From Ochotona curzoniae (lineage: Eukaryota; Chordata; Mammalia; Lagomorpha; Ochotonidae), in the NCBI RefSeq assembly GCF_017591425.1, contig NW_024466421.1:124001-188000 (forward strand): a DNA stretch of 64,000 bases, in the 5' to 3' direction. A model generated the notes under the pieces. That model worked only from the letters and a program-made list of their open reading frames with translations. It ran no database searches and was not told the DNA's origin. A program made the translations under genes and the position numbers. Every line of letters starts with the position of its first letter. Position 1 is the first letter of the stretch. Of this stretch, positions 34,488 to 45,617 are shown in pieces.

Positions 34488-34822
34488 GGGCCCAGTGGCG
34501 TGGCCTAGCGGCTAAAGTCCTCACCTGGAACGCACCGGGATCCCATATGGGTGCCAGTTCTAATCCCGGCAGCTCCACTTCCCATCCAGCTCCCTGCTTG
34601 TGGCCTGGGAAAGCAGTCGAGGACGGCCCAAAGCCTTGGGACCCTGCACCCGTGTGGGAGACGCAGAAGAGGTTCCTGGTTCCCAGCTTCGGATCAGCAC
34701 AGCACTGGCTATTGCGGCTCACTTGGGGAGTGAATCATCGGACGGAAGTTCTGCCTCTCTGTCTCTCCTTCTCTCTGTATTTCTAACATTGTAATAAAAT
34801 AAATAAATCTTAAAAAAAAAAA
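34488..34822 (+). mobile_element. Young CSINE, CCTAGCGGCTAAAGTC type
   Basis: Full-length copy with GGGCCCAGTGGCGTGGCC head and complete body and tail. TSD GTGGCATTTG at 34478-34487 and 34823-34832. Confidence 0.96.
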
Positions 34823-35141
34823 GTGGCATTTGCATGACGAGAGAATATTATTCAACCTCTATAGTTCTGCCTTTAACCTAAGTAAGCTGACCTCGAAGGT
34901 GGGGGTAGAGCTATTTAATGGGCAGTTCCAGATCTTCACAATGACAAATATCTGGAGCCGGTGAAGACACCTGCATCCCCTTATCAGACTGCCAATTCAA
35001 GTCCAGACTACTTTGTTTCCAATTCAGTTTCCTCATAATGCATCCTGGGAGGCAGAAACTACACGTTAAGATTCCCCTACACCCGCCAACATCACTCATG
35101 TGAAAGAAAACAGATATTTAAACACTAACAAGTTAACTTTT

Positions 35142-35473
35142 TTTTTTAAGATTTTATTTATTTATTGGAAAGTCAGATATACAGAGGAGGAGGAGAGACA
35201 GAGAAGAAGATTCTCTGTCCGATGATTCACTCCCCCAGTGACCACAACGGCCAATGCTATGCCAATCCGAAGCCAGGATCCAGGAACTTCTTCCTGGTCT
35301 CCCACTCAGGTGCAGGGTCCCAAGGCTTTGGGCTGTCCTCGACTGCTTTCCCAGGCCACAGGCAGGGAGCTGGATGGAAAGTGGAGCTGCCGGGACCAGA
35401 ACCAGCGCCCATATGGGATCCCGGGGCATTCAAGGCGAGGACTTTAGCTGCTAGGCCACACCACCGGGCCCAA
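35142..35473 (-). mobile_element. Young CSINE, full length
   Basis: T-run, AAGATTTTATTTATTTATTGG, intact reverse-complement body to CACCACCGGGCCC. Perfect 16-bp TSD TAACAAGTTAACTTTT (35126-35141 and 35474-35489). Confidence 0.96.
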
Positions 35474-35579
35474 TAACAAGTTAACTTTTAAAAAAGGAAC
35501 CCACATCAATTCCAAAGCCCAAATCATATCTTCTGGCACCACCTCAAATCTGAAGAGTCTAAACTTATGTCAAAGTACT

Positions 35580-35632
35580 CCTTGAGTCTCAACTCTGCCA
35601 CACACTACATGTGTGACCCTAAAGAAAACAGA
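35580..35632 (+). mobile_element. Possible MIR core fragment
   Basis: CTCAACTCTGCCACACACTAC followed by TGTGTGACC resembles the MIR core region. Short and diverged. Confidence 0.35.
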
Positions 35633-35664
35633 TTTTTTAAAAAATTTTTTAAAATGTATTTGTA

Positions 35665-35948
35665 GGGCAAGCACAGAAGCAGCACAGCATGTTGTCACCT
35701 GTAAGGCTGGCATACAGGTTCCTGTTCAAGTCTCGAATGCTCCAAATCCCTTTCAGCTCCCTACTGGTGCATCTGGAAAGGCAGTGGAGAACAACCCAAG
35801 TGCTTGAACCCCAGGGCCCTGCACCCATGTGGGAGCCCTGCATGAAGCTGCTGACCCAATCCAGTCACTGCGGCCATTTGGAGGAGGGGACCAGCAAACA
35901 GAGGATCTCTTTGTCTTTCCTCTCTGTAACTGTGCCTTTCAAAAAAAG
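35665..35948 (+). mobile_element. Old CSINE
   Basis: GGGCAAGCACAGAAGCAGC head, CTGTTCAAGTCTCGAATGC, GCATCTGGAAAGGCAGTGG body and TGTGCCTTTCAAAAAAAG tail. Confidence 0.78.
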
Positions 35949-35959
35949 CTAAACAAAGT

Positions 35960-36215
35960 ATCTGAGGCAGAGAAACAGGAGACAGAGAGGCAGCAGAGGA
36001 GGAGGAGAAAGGAGTGGTCAGGGAGGCAAACAGTGGGCATGCTACCATTCACTCCCTCACTCCCCAAATGGTGGCAGCAAGGCCAAAGCTGGGAGCCAAG
36101 GACTCCTCTGGGTATCCCGCAGGGTGGCAGCAGCCCACACAGTCAAGCACACCCCGATTCTGTATCAGTGCTAGAGTCAGGAGTGAAACGCAGCTCATCA
36201 CCAGGCTGGACAGAC
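35960..36215 (-). mobile_element. Old minus-strand CSINE
   Basis: GAGGCAGAGAAACAGGAG, CCATTCACTCCCTCACTCC and CCCAAATGGTGGCAGCAAGG mark a diverged reverse-complement copy directly tail-to-tail with the SINE on its left. Confidence 0.65.
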
Positions 36216-36345
36216 TCCTGGGCACATTTTAAAAATCTCTCTCTTAGTTTTCTCACCAGTGAAGTTAAAAGTGGCCTGTACCTTTCAGTTACCAAATAGT
36301 GAGACTCAAATGATAATATAAACGCAAAGGGCTTTGGACTAGCTC
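36216..36345 (+). mobile_element. MIR fragment
   Basis: CTCTCTTAGTTTTCTCACC, then a region matching GGTTGTTGTGAGGATTAAATGA-type MIR sequence (AAATAGTGAGACTCAAATGA) and ATAATATAAACGCAAAGGGC. This is the typical order of an ancient MIR 3' part. Confidence 0.55.
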
Positions 36346-36959
36346 CATCTAATGAAGGCTCCACATCACTGAAGCTGCCATCCTGTTTCATCTTCAGTTA
36401 AAGACAAGAATCTGAACCAAAAAAGAGGGACAAACATCTGATCCCTAAGGAATTCACAACCAATAAAACAACAAGACAAAGTCAGAATGCTCAGTTCCAG
36501 TCCTCACAGGCTGGATTAGCAATACCCTTCAAGGTCTACAGTAGGGGATGGTGAATCGATTCACAGACCCCAAGCCAACAATAAATGTAACTATCAAAGT
36601 AAGTGAGGCTACCGACGCTGACAATGTACTCTCTGTGAAGGTTTTTTCTTTGACACTAGAAAGTGCTCACAATACAAAGCAACAGGGCAGGAGCATCTGG
36701 CACAGCCGCTGCTCTGCCCCTTGGCACACCTGCCACCCTTCTCAGAATCTAGGTGTGAGCCCCAAAGCCATTTCTAACCCACCCCCCTGCTAACGCACAC
36801 ACAGACCTGGCTGGAGCTTCCTGCCCACGGCAGCCTGCCCCGCCTGGTCACCAGACATGCCAGAAGTGAGCCAGCATACGGAATAGGCCTATGTTTACCT
36901 TTCAAACAAACATTTTTTTAATTTTAAAAAGGCAGCTCCCAGTAAGTACAACGCAAGGT

Positions 36960-37310
36960 TTTTTAAGACTGATTGGGAGGCCAAAGTTACAGATAAAGAG
37001 AGGTAATGGTCTTCATTTGCTACTTCACCCCCTGGACTGAGACAATGACAGGATGGATGCTACTTCACTCCCTGGATGGTGGCAACAACACAACAGGTGC
37101 TATTTCACTCCCTGGACGGCAACAACGACACACAATGGATGCTACTCCACTCCCTAGACAGCAAAAACACAGCAACAACGACACGCAGGCGCAGACTGAA
37201 GTCAGGGGCTCCCTCCAGGTCTTGCATGTGGGCTGTGAGGGACCAAACAATCGGCCTTTCCCAGGGCATGCAGGGCACTAACATGGGGAATGCCAGCATT
37301 GCAGCTGACT
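36960..37310 (-). mobile_element. Old minus-strand CSINE-like remnant carrying a tandem expansion
   Basis: TTTTAAGACTGATTGGGAGG, CAAAGTTACAGATAAAGAGAG and CACTCCCTGGATGGTGGCAAC correspond to an old reverse-complement CSINE in which the CACTCCC segment has been multiplied. The roughly 40-bp array is listed separately. Confidence 0.5.
37018..37190. repeat. About 40-bp tandem repeat, four copies
   Basis: Units start near 37018, 37058, 37098 and 37140, each with TGCTACTTCACTCCCTGGA followed by a CAACAACAACA-like stretch. Spacing is 40, 40 and 42 bp, with moderate divergence. Confidence 0.85.
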
Positions 37311-37474
37311 TGACCTAATACTCAACTGTGTGAGCTCCTAAAATGCTGAGCATGAAAACGTAAGGGAGACTTCAGAAATTTCTCAGAAAAATGTACTAGA
37401 TGACTTTGGTACAAAAATGATGAAATTCATATATATAATTTTTTTCTCAAGTACAAAAAAAATTAGAATTGATA

Positions 37475-37793
37475 CTTTCACGCCTAGCAGCTAAAGTCTT
37501 TGTCTTGCATGTGCCAAATCCCATACGGGCGCAAGTTCTAATCCCAGCAGCCCCTCTTCTCATTCAGCCCCCTGCTTGTGGCCTGGGAAAGCAGTCGAGG
37601 ACAGCCCAAAGCCTTGGGACCCTGCACCCGTGTGGGAGACCCAGAAGAGGCTCCTGGCTTCAGATCGGCACAGCACTGGCCATTGTGATCACTTGGGGAG
37701 TGAATCATCGGACGGAAGATCTTGCTCTCTGTCTCTCCTCTCTGTATATCCGCCTTTCCAATAAAAAAATAATAAAAATAAATCTAAATAAAA
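37475..37793 (+). mobile_element. CSINE, slightly 5' truncated
   Basis: Starts in the head at CGCCTAGCAGCTAAAGTC, continues with AGTTCTAATCCCAGCAGCC, full body, and tail CCAATAAAAAAATAATAAAA. Confidence 0.92.
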
Positions 37794-38006
37794 AATGCTA
37801 CATGATATCATCATTCACCTTGATTCCGGAGTTCTCTCATGACCCCCAGCTTCTGTGCCTTAGACAAGCGCCTTAGCCAGGTCCCCGAGCTGCCCTGCTT
37901 AGATGTCCAGCTCCCCACAGGCAGAGGACGGTACCTAGGGACGCTCGGCCTAGAGCCACATCTTATGCACGGGAAAGGTATCATCACTCAGTTTTTAAAA
38001 TTCCAT

Positions 38007-38339
38007 GGGCCCGGCGCGGTGGCCTAGTGGCTAAAGTCATCACCTTGAACGCACCGGGATCCCATATGGGCGCCGGTTCTAATCCCGGCAGCTCCACTTC
38101 CCATCCAGCTCCCTGCTTGTGGCTTGGGAAGGCAGTCGAGGACAGCCCAAAGCCTTGGGACCCTGCACCCGTGTCTGAAGACGAAGAAGAAATTCCTGGA
38201 TCCTGGCTCCAGATCGGCTCAGTACCAGCCGTTGTGGTCACTGGGGGAGTGAATCATCGGACGAAGATCTTCCTCTCTGTCTCTTCTCCTCTCTGCATAT
38301 CTGACTTTGTAAAAAACAAATAAATCCTGTAAAACAAAT
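38007..38339 (+). mobile_element. Young CSINE, CCTAGTGGCTAAAGTC subfamily
   Basis: GGGCCCGGCGCGGTGGCCTA head, complete body and tail. TSD AAAATTCCAT (37997-38006) versus AAAATTCTAT (38340-38349). Confidence 0.96.
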
Positions 38340-39149
38340 AAAATTCTATCCTAGAAACAATATACATCATGTTTCTTCAAGAAGCAGAAGCAAAATAACT
38401 ATAACTGTCAAAGCTTTACTGATTTCAACTGAAGCGATCCATGTTTTTAAGTGCTGGATAACTTCCGGAGCTCATGCCTGATTCTGAGGTTCGTTAGCAC
38501 AACCAGAGCTCACCTGTGGGTATGTGTGTCACCTGCACGTTCTCCCACTCCCGCGCACGGGCCCGTCACCGCAGCCAGGTGACCAGGAAGAGGGCTGGGG
38601 TGACAGAGCATCCTTCCTCACCCCTTTCTGCCAGGAATTCACCTTTAATAGCCATAATGAAAACAATGATTTGAGATTTCCGAATGGAAAGCAAACGCTT
38701 CCTCCAGAGAAGCCGGCCAACCGCCCTGCAGACACAGGTAACAGGAGGAGCTCAACCTCCCACGAGTGAAGAAGCACAGGCCCCTCCCACGGAGCTGCTG
38801 CAGCGTTCCCTGGCGTGTTTGTCCAGTCTGCGAAGAAGGAAAATCCGGGCTTTGCAATCAGAGAAAACTGCTGCCAAACCACAGAAAACCCAGGCAAGTT
38901 TGACCAGCTAAACTCTAAAAGCAAATACAGTGAGCGTTTACTGCCCCATATGACTAAGCGGTGAGAAGGCATGAGACAGCCACCTGCTGCAACAATGCTG
39001 CGCTAGGATGTGGGGACACACTGCACAGACCCCGTAGGGCTGGCACACACAGGTCAGGTCTGGGGTCACACGGGCAAGGTTTCTCCGGACACCCAGCCCC
39101 TCAACTGAATCACTGGACTCTGAGCTCCAACCACGGGGGACATCACAGG

Positions 39150-39690
39150 CTCTGGGGTCTGACTGTGGAGGCCTCCTCGGGTGCTGAAGCCTGGGCAGTG
39201 GACGCCACGCCCAGATGCCCCTGGAGGAAGTGACCGCAGGGGACATCTAGTACCACGGCAGAGAATCCGACAACCCTCCCAGCCGAGCTCTGACAGCAAG
39301 GACACGGGCGGGGGAGACTCCAGGGTGGACTGTCAACCAAGGGATCTTGGAAGGATTTCCTCAACCTTGGAGCAACGAAATCAACATCTCAGAACCACTG
39401 AAGCTACTTAAGCAGTCCCCTGGGAACATGCTCCACAGCGGGGACCCTGGGATGACGTCAAGGGTCCGTCCTCCATCCCCGGGTACTGAGGCAGCTAGGC
39501 GCCAGGCACAGCCCTCCCCCACCCCCACTTCCTCCATACAGAGAAAGAAGAAAAACCCTGTCTCATCCACTCCCCCACCCTACCCACCCCCCCCCGACTC
39601 TTGCCATCCTAATCAGTGATCCACAATATCTATCTCAACCATGCAACCATGTAAACATCACCAAGAATAAAACAGTTATTAAATAAGGTT
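39150..39690 (+). mobile_element. Interspersed repeat copy B, probable LINE-1 3' end
   Basis: Homologous to 5790-6372 in the same orientation, with better preserved GC-rich sequence (GACATCTAGTACCACGGCAG, ACTCCAGGGTGGACTGTC, TGGAGCAACGAAATCAACAT). The right end reads AAGAATAAAACAG. A poly-C/CCCACC-rich part at 39518-39598 sits before the end. Same inferred identity as copy A. Confidence 0.6.
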
Positions 39691-39809
39691 AGTTTAAAAA
39701 CAAAAGCAAGGCTACGCAAGGAAGACACCAGCCAAGAACGCTGGGACGCACATTCCATGATTCCCTCGACCAGTAACCTGGCCCGAGATGGAGGGCAGAG
39801 TGGCTTTCC

Positions 39810-39900
39810 CTGGGCTGGGGCTAGGGAGGAATGAATAGTAACCGCTAGTGGATATGGAATTTCTTTTTAGGGTAACAAAAATGTTCTCTTTGTAATCTGC
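39810..39900 (+). mobile_element. Ancient LINE-1 (L1M-type) 3' fragment
   Basis: CTGGGGCTAGGGAGGAATGA, ATAGTAACCGCTAGTGG and GGAATTTCTTTTTAGGGTAAC-AAAATGTTCT match the familiar L1M 3' stretch (GGGGTTTCTTTTTGGGGTGATGAAAATG type). Confidence 0.6.
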
Positions 39901-39951
39901 CTTTCACATAAATCAATGTTTTTGCTTTGTTTTTAAAGAAAGAAAAACAGG

Positions 39952-40282
39952 GGCCCGGCGCGGTGGCGCAAGTGGTTAAGGTCCTCGCCTTGCATGCCCG
40001 GGATCCCATATGGGCGCCGGTTCTAATCCCGGCAGCCCTGCTTCCCTTCCAGCTCCCTGCCTGTGGCCTGGGAAAGCAGTCGAGGACGGCCCAAAGCCTT
40101 GGGACCCTGCACCCGCGTGGGAGACCCGGAAGAGGCTCCTGGCTTTGGATCGGCATAGCATGGACCGTTGCGCTCACTTGGGGAGTGAATCATCGGATGG
40201 AAGATCTTCCTCTCTGTCTCTCCTCCTCTCTGTATATCTGCCTTTCCAATAAAAACATAATAAAAATAAATCTTTAAAAAAA
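39952..40282 (+). mobile_element. Young CSINE, GCAAGTGGTTAAGG subfamily
   Basis: Near-pristine copy: GGCCCGGCGCGGTGGCGCAA head, CATGCCCGGGATCCC, full body and tail. Perfect 17-bp TSD AAAGAAAGAAAAACAGG (39935-39951 and 40283-40299). Confidence 0.97.
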
Positions 40283-40329
40283 AAAGAAAGAAAAACAGGA
40301 GGTCACATTGTCACACGGTGGGTTTACAC

Positions 40330-40587
40330 CACAAGAACCTGGCTCAGCTTCCCCTGTGCCCTGCCGATGCCCCTGGGAACACGGCCAGAGCAGAGTGCCC
40401 CTCCAGCCCCAACAAGGCAAGCTGGAGCGCTGGCTTCTGCCTTCAGCCTGGCCAGGTCCCGGACGATGCAGCTGCTGGAAAATGAACTAGTACATAGAAA
40501 AGATTTTTTTTCCTTTTCTCTCTTTCTATCCCTCCTGCCCTCTCTATAATTCTTCCTTTCAAATAAATCATTAAAAAAAAAAAAAAA
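40330..40587 (+). mobile_element. Old CSINE
   Basis: Diverged body (CTGGCTTCTGCCTTCAGCC, GGAAAATGAACTAGTACATAG) and a clear tail CTTTCAAATAAATCATTAAA with A-run. Confidence 0.65.
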
Positions 40588-41056
40588 GGAAATGTTATAG
40601 AATCCATGATGGTGAGTAGAAATTTCCAACAATTTTACAAGAGCTAAAAGCTCCATACAAAAGCAAGACAAGGAAAAGGACTTTCTACAAATAATTAAAA
40701 TTCCTCAAGCAACTATACTATAAGCACTACAATAATGTTGTATTTCCATCTTGTTTAACATTAAATGAAAAAAATTATTTTTCACCCCAGAACTTCATCT
40801 TCAGATGAGCTCCCCAAGTCAGCGGCCAGCCACTCCATCCTCGCAGCTGCCCAGTGGGGCTCCCCAAGTCAGCCTCGAAAGCCTGAGCGCCAGTTTTTGA
40901 GCAAGTAGCCTCAATTCCCTGTTCTCAAACATGTAGCACGGGTTCCACTCGCCTTTCACCAAATACACTGCTCCCACACAACGTCCTTCATCCACACCCC
41001 ATCTTCTGGCCCTTGGAAAGCCGTACCCAGAACACACCCTACCAACCTGAGCCGTG

Positions 41057-41350
41057 GGCCAACACTGAGACGCACAGGTCAGACTTCTGCCCGCAATGCC
41101 CTCCTCCCACAGGAGTGCCAGTTCTAGTCCCGGATACTGCTTTTCTAATCCAGCTCCCCTCTAATACACCTGGGAAAGCCATGGGACACGGCCCAAGCCT
41201 GCACCTCCGTACCCCTGCACCCCTGCGGCAGACTTGCACGGAGTTCCAGGTGCTTGGCATTGGCCCAGACCAGCCCTAACAATTGCAACCTCTTAGCCCC
41301 GCTCCCCTCTTCTCGGTATTGGGGCCTGAATAAATAAATCTTTAAAAAGG
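41057..41350 (+). mobile_element. Old CSINE
   Basis: GTGGGCCAACACTGAGACGC head, GAGTGCCAGTTCTAGTCCC, CTCCCCTCTAATACACCTGGG and tail AATAAATAAATCTTTAAAAA. Confidence 0.82.
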
Positions 41351-41468
41351 GAAACGAAGAACAAAAGCACAAGAGCCTCCCGTGGCCTCCCAATCTTTAG
41401 AGCCCCAGACCCACCCACAAGGAACAGCACCTCCAAGCCTCCACATTAACCAGTCCTATTTAATTTTT

Positions 41469-41800
41469 TTTTTTTTTAAAGATTTATTTTTATTATTTTT
41501 TCATTGGAAAGGCGGATATACAGAGAGGAGAGACAGAGAGGAAGGTCTTCCGTCCGATGATTCACTCCCCAAGTGAGCGCAACGGGCCGATACTATGCCG
41601 ATCCAAAGCCAGGAGCCTCTTCCGGGTCTCCCACACGGGTGCAGGTTCCCAAAGCTTTGGGCCGTCCTCGACTGCTTTCCCAGGCCACAGGCAGGGAGCT
41701 GGAAGGGAAGCGGGGCTGCCGGGATTAGAACCGGCGCCCATATGGGATCCCGGGCGTGCAAGGTGAGGACCTTAACCACTTGCGCCACCGCGCCGGGCCC
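41469..41800 (-). mobile_element. Young CSINE, GCAAGTGGTTAAGG subfamily, minus strand
   Basis: T-run, AAAGATTTATTTTTATTATT, body, ending CCACTTGCGCCACCGCGCC-GGGCCC. Perfect 18-bp TSD CAGTCCTATTTAATTTTT (41451-41468 and 41801-41818). Confidence 0.97.
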
Positions 41801-41837
41801 CAGTCCTATTTAATTTTTAAAGATGTTTTTTTATTCT

Positions 41838-42147
41838 GGGCCCTGTGCAATAGCCTAGTGGTGAAAATTACCTTGCCAAGTGTCAAGATCCCACCTGGGC
41901 ACCAGTTCTAATCCCAGCTGCCTCACTTCCCATCCAGCTCTCTGCTTGTGGCCTAGGAAGGCAGTAGAGGATGGCCCAAAGCCTTGAGACCCTGCACCTG
42001 CATGAGAGACCCGGAAGAAGCCCCTGGATCCCAGCTTCAGATCAGCTCAGCTGGGGCCATTGCAGCCACTTAAGAGAGTGAACCTACGGACAGAAGATCT
42101 TTCTCTGTAAAATCTGACTTTCCAATAAAAAAAAAACAAGTAAATTT
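41838..42147 (+). mobile_element. CSINE, moderately old
   Basis: GGGCCCTGTGCAATAGCCTA head, CCAGTTCTAATCCCAGC, GTGGCCTAGGAAGGCAGTAG body, and AATAAAAAAAAAACAAGTAA tail. Confidence 0.93.
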
Positions 42148-42214
42148 TAAAATTTTATTTATTCTTTCCTCACTGTCCTCTTTCCCCTTCAGATCTTTTC
42201 TTTTTTTCTTGGGG

Positions 42215-42570
42215 AAGGGCCTGGCCCACACAGCCTAGGTGACCATTCAACCGGGCAGGGAGAGGGCCTGGGGCTTGGCCCGCGCTGCTTGAGCTGGGGT
42301 CCCTGGAGGAAATCTGAGGCTGGAGCTGCACGGGCACAGGTGGTTGCTTGGCCTGGCAAAAAGAAGGTCTGAGGCCCAAGGTGTGTGGGCTGGGGTAGTT
42401 ACCCAGCCCGGAGGCAGAGGGTCTAGGACTTGAGCCATGTTGCTCAGGCCAGGATCCCTGGAGAGGGTGGGAGACCAGAGCCATGCAGGTAAGGGTCAAT
42501 GGAGTCAATGGACCAGGAAAGTCACCCAGCTTGGCAAGGAGAGCTTGAGCAGGGTGTTGCTGCCTGTGTC
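42215..42570. repeat. GC-rich degenerate tandem segment
   Basis: Three loosely similar blocks recur, each with an ACCCAGC/AACCGGGC plus GGCAGGGAGAGG-like core (about 42250, 42405, 42525), TTGAGC and CTGGAGAGG motifs, at spacings of about 156 and 119 bp. Such GC-rich degenerate monomers could belong to a retroelement 5' region, but I cannot name it. Confidence 0.35.
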
Positions 42571-43329
42571 ACTCTAGGTCCGAGACGGGTCCCCTGGGCC
42601 TTCCAGAACTGCTCTGGATCCACTGACAGTCCCTGGCATCACCCTTTCACGCACTGCTGCCTTCGGGCGCCTCCAGTTCCGCGACCTCAAGGCCCAGAGC
42701 CCCGACCTAAGAGCACACAGTGCATGCCAGACCACCTCCTCTGCCAACCCCTCCGCAAACGAGAGGAACAGAACTAGGCACATGTGAAAAGTAAACCGGG
42801 CTACTCCAGTGAACCAAACATCTCAAATACCTCTTCAAAAGGCAAAAGTACAGCCTGTGCTTTCTCCATACTCGGAATGTGGCACCTGAAAGTAGACATG
42901 CTTTACCAACCTCTTCTCTGGAACCGACTGCCAAGAGAATGGCTTGGTGATACAGGTCTCAACAGGTCCCAGGAACCTAGTTTTCAAGAACCAGACTACT
43001 GCTTTAACCAGTTCGGCCTGCACATTGGGTCGACCCCAACCGACAGGCTCTGGAACACGGAGGCTCTGCAGTGATGAAGGCAGTCTATCACCTCCACTCT
43101 AACTGCACTGCATTCATGCAAAGGGAGTGTGACATCTATAGGCAGCTGCCTGTATCTTCTACGTGGACAGTGCCACCCTGCTGCGGCATTCTGTGCCTGG
43201 TCCATGCTAACTCTGTGTCGACTGTCCCAGGGTACATGTAGCACAGTTGCCTGTTCTTTAGCATTAAATCTGAAAGAGATGGACTTCTGCAGGAAAGCCA
43301 CAAATCCGAGCTTCTGGTCCTAAGGCAGC

Positions 43330-43810
43330 TGCTGCCAGCAACGCAGCACAGAATCAGGACGAGAGCAAGCAGGAAGCCAAGGCACCAACCCCACCCTCCC
43401 ACCAGGGTCCTAGGCAGCCACTTGTGCACTGCGCCACAGGATCGGCCGGGAGTCCGAGGCGTTGTCCTGGGGGCCTGACAGGTCCTTAGGGAGGCATGGG
43501 AGGCCAGGGACCTGACACTGGGGTCCTTGGCAGGCTCCTGGTGCAACACCATGCCAGTCTGGGGGCAGGAAGGCCAGGGGTCTCACAGCTCCTGAGGCAG
43601 GCCAAACCAAGGATGCCACCATGCTTTCTGACTCACCACACAGGGTGACAGAAAGCATGGATGGGGGAGGTGCCCACGGACGGCCTTTGGCAGGCGAGGG
43701 GGCTAAGGCCGGAGTCCTGGTCTGGTAGCACACCAGAGGTCTAACACTGGGGCTCTAAGCAGACTGCACCCACGGTGCCAGTCTTGGAATGGCAGGCCAG
43801 AGGCCTGATG
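43330..43810. repeat. GC-rich degenerate tandem segment
   Basis: Recurring blocks with GACACTGGGGTCCTTGGCAG (about 43513) and CTAACACTGGGGCTCTAAGC (about 43741), each followed by ATGCCAGTCTGGG/GTGCCAGTCTTGG and GGCAGGCCAGAGG-like sequence. It resembles the style of the 42215-42570 block. Family unknown. Confidence 0.35.
43621..43658. repeat. Short near-perfect inverted repeat
   Basis: ATGCTTTCTG and CAGAAAGCAT are exact 10-bp inverted arms, extended by CTCACC/GGGTGA with one bulge, around a 5-6 base loop. Confidence 0.85.
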
Positions 43811-44659
43811 GATTGGGTTTTAGGTGGCTGCAGTGATCACACCTCAAACTCAACACTAGTAAATAAGCCTTTCTTGTGCTAAAATTTTACCTTTTCTTAG
43901 CAACAATAATTATCTCCACGTCCAGAAGCATTTAACTTGTCTGATACTGAAATAACTTAGTTGTATCACTGAAAGCCCACTTTTCATGAGACACACATCC
44001 TCACCCCGGTAGAATCCCCCACACCTCCTCACTCCTAATGATCCTAACTTCCAGAGGCCTGGAGTCACACATGGTTTCCCTCCAATGCAGTGTCTCAGCT
44101 CACAGTGTAACCTTCAACAGGGCGCTCCTACATCCCCCAAGACCACCTGCACAAAGGGCCTGCTCATGAGTACACACACAGGCCTGTGAGAAGGCACATC
44201 CCATAAAGCACAATTCCTCGTGGCCAGGGCAGGGGCAGGGATGCCTGCCCAATATTACATCCCTGCATCCTGCAATGGCATCCACTGTATTCCCATCATT
44301 GTGTCATTCCAGGCAGGGATTGTACAGCCCCTCTGCCACCACACCATAACCCCTAACATGGACCTTCTGGACTTTAGCTCATGGCCTTGAAGAATCCCCC
44401 TAAGATGAGGGGGGGCACCAGTGGGGAAGAGGAGGAAAGGGACAGAGGCGGCCCCACTGGAGCCCTGCTCCTGCACACAGCTAAAGCCAGCTCCATCCCC
44501 ACAGACCCACCAGACTCGTTTTCGCTCTACCTACTGGGCAGTGAGTTGCTGGCATTAGCTAAATACAATTCATAAAGGTTCCACAGACTAGCAACATGCT
44601 CAATCACCCATCCTCAAAGAAGCACGATGCCATTTTCCGAGGTGAGAATTCTCTTCAGG

Positions 44660-44945
44660 AAGCGGCACTGTGGCACACTGGGGACACCAACTCCTGGTAC
44701 CAGGGTGTCTGTCCGAGTCTAGGCTGCTCCCTGCCAGTTCAGCTTCTGTCTAATGTGCCTGGAGGGCAGGGGAAGCACTTCCCTGCCACCCATAGGAGAT
44801 CTGGATAGAATACAGGACTCCCAACGTGAGCCTGATTGAGACCTGGCTGGCCTTGGAGGATATTTGGGGAGTACGTCAGTGGATGGAATATGTCTCTCTC
44901 TCTGTTTTTCCCTATTTCTCTATCACTCTGCCTTTCCCTTCCACA

Positions 44946-44976
<31 letters not shown>
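44660..44976 (+). mobile_element. Old CSINE, first of a head-to-tail series
   Basis: GAAGCGGCACTGTGGCACAC head, CTAATGTGCCTGGAGGGCAG body, CTCTGCCTTTCCCTTCCAC and a 25-A tail. Confidence 0.8.
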
Positions 44977-44978
44977 CA

Positions 44979-45288
44979 GCCTGGTACAGTAGCCTAGTGG
45001 TTGAAGTATTCGCATTGCACATACCAAGATCCCATATGGGCACCAGTTCTAATCCTAGTTTCCCATCCAGCTCCCTGCCTGTGGCCTGGGAAAGCAGTTG
45101 AGGACTGGCCAAAGCCTTGGATCCCTGTACCTGCATGGGAGACCCAGAAGAGGCTCCTGGCTTTGGATACGCTCAGCTCTGGCCATTGTGGTCGCTTGGG
45201 AGAGAATCACTGGATGGAGGATCTTCCTCTCTGTCTCTCTTCCTCTCTGTATATCTGACTTTCCAATAAAAATAAATATTTTTTTAAA
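44979..45288 (+). mobile_element. CSINE, second of a head-to-tail series
   Basis: Starts immediately after the A-run of the previous copy: CAGCCTGGTACAGTAGCCTA head, CAGTTCTAATCCTAGTTTCCC with a small deletion, then tail AATAAAAATAAATATTTTTT. Confidence 0.92.
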
Positions 45289-45296
45289 AATTAGGA

Positions 45297-45612
45297 TGGG
45301 CCCAGCAGGACAGCCTAGTGGTTAAATCTTCACCTTACAATCTCTGGGATCCCATGTTACTGCCAGTTCATGTCCTAGCTGCTCCATTTCCCGTCCAGCT
45401 TTCTGCTGGTGGCCTGGGAGAGCAGTAGAGGATGGCCCAAAGCCTTGGGACCCTGCATCCACATGGGAGACCAGGAAAAAACTCCTAGTTCCTGGCTTCA
45501 GACCAACTTAGCTCTGGCTATTGCGACCACATGGGGAATGAACCAACAGATGGAAGATCTTTCTCTGTCTCTCCTTCTCTCTTTGAATCTGCCTTTCCAA
45601 TAAAATTAAATA
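45297..45612 (+). mobile_element. CSINE, third of a head-to-tail series
   Basis: GGGCCCAGCAGGACAGCCTA head, TGCCAGTTCATGTCCTAGC, full body, tail AATAAAATTAAATAAATG. Confidence 0.93.
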
Positions 45613-45617
45613 AATGA

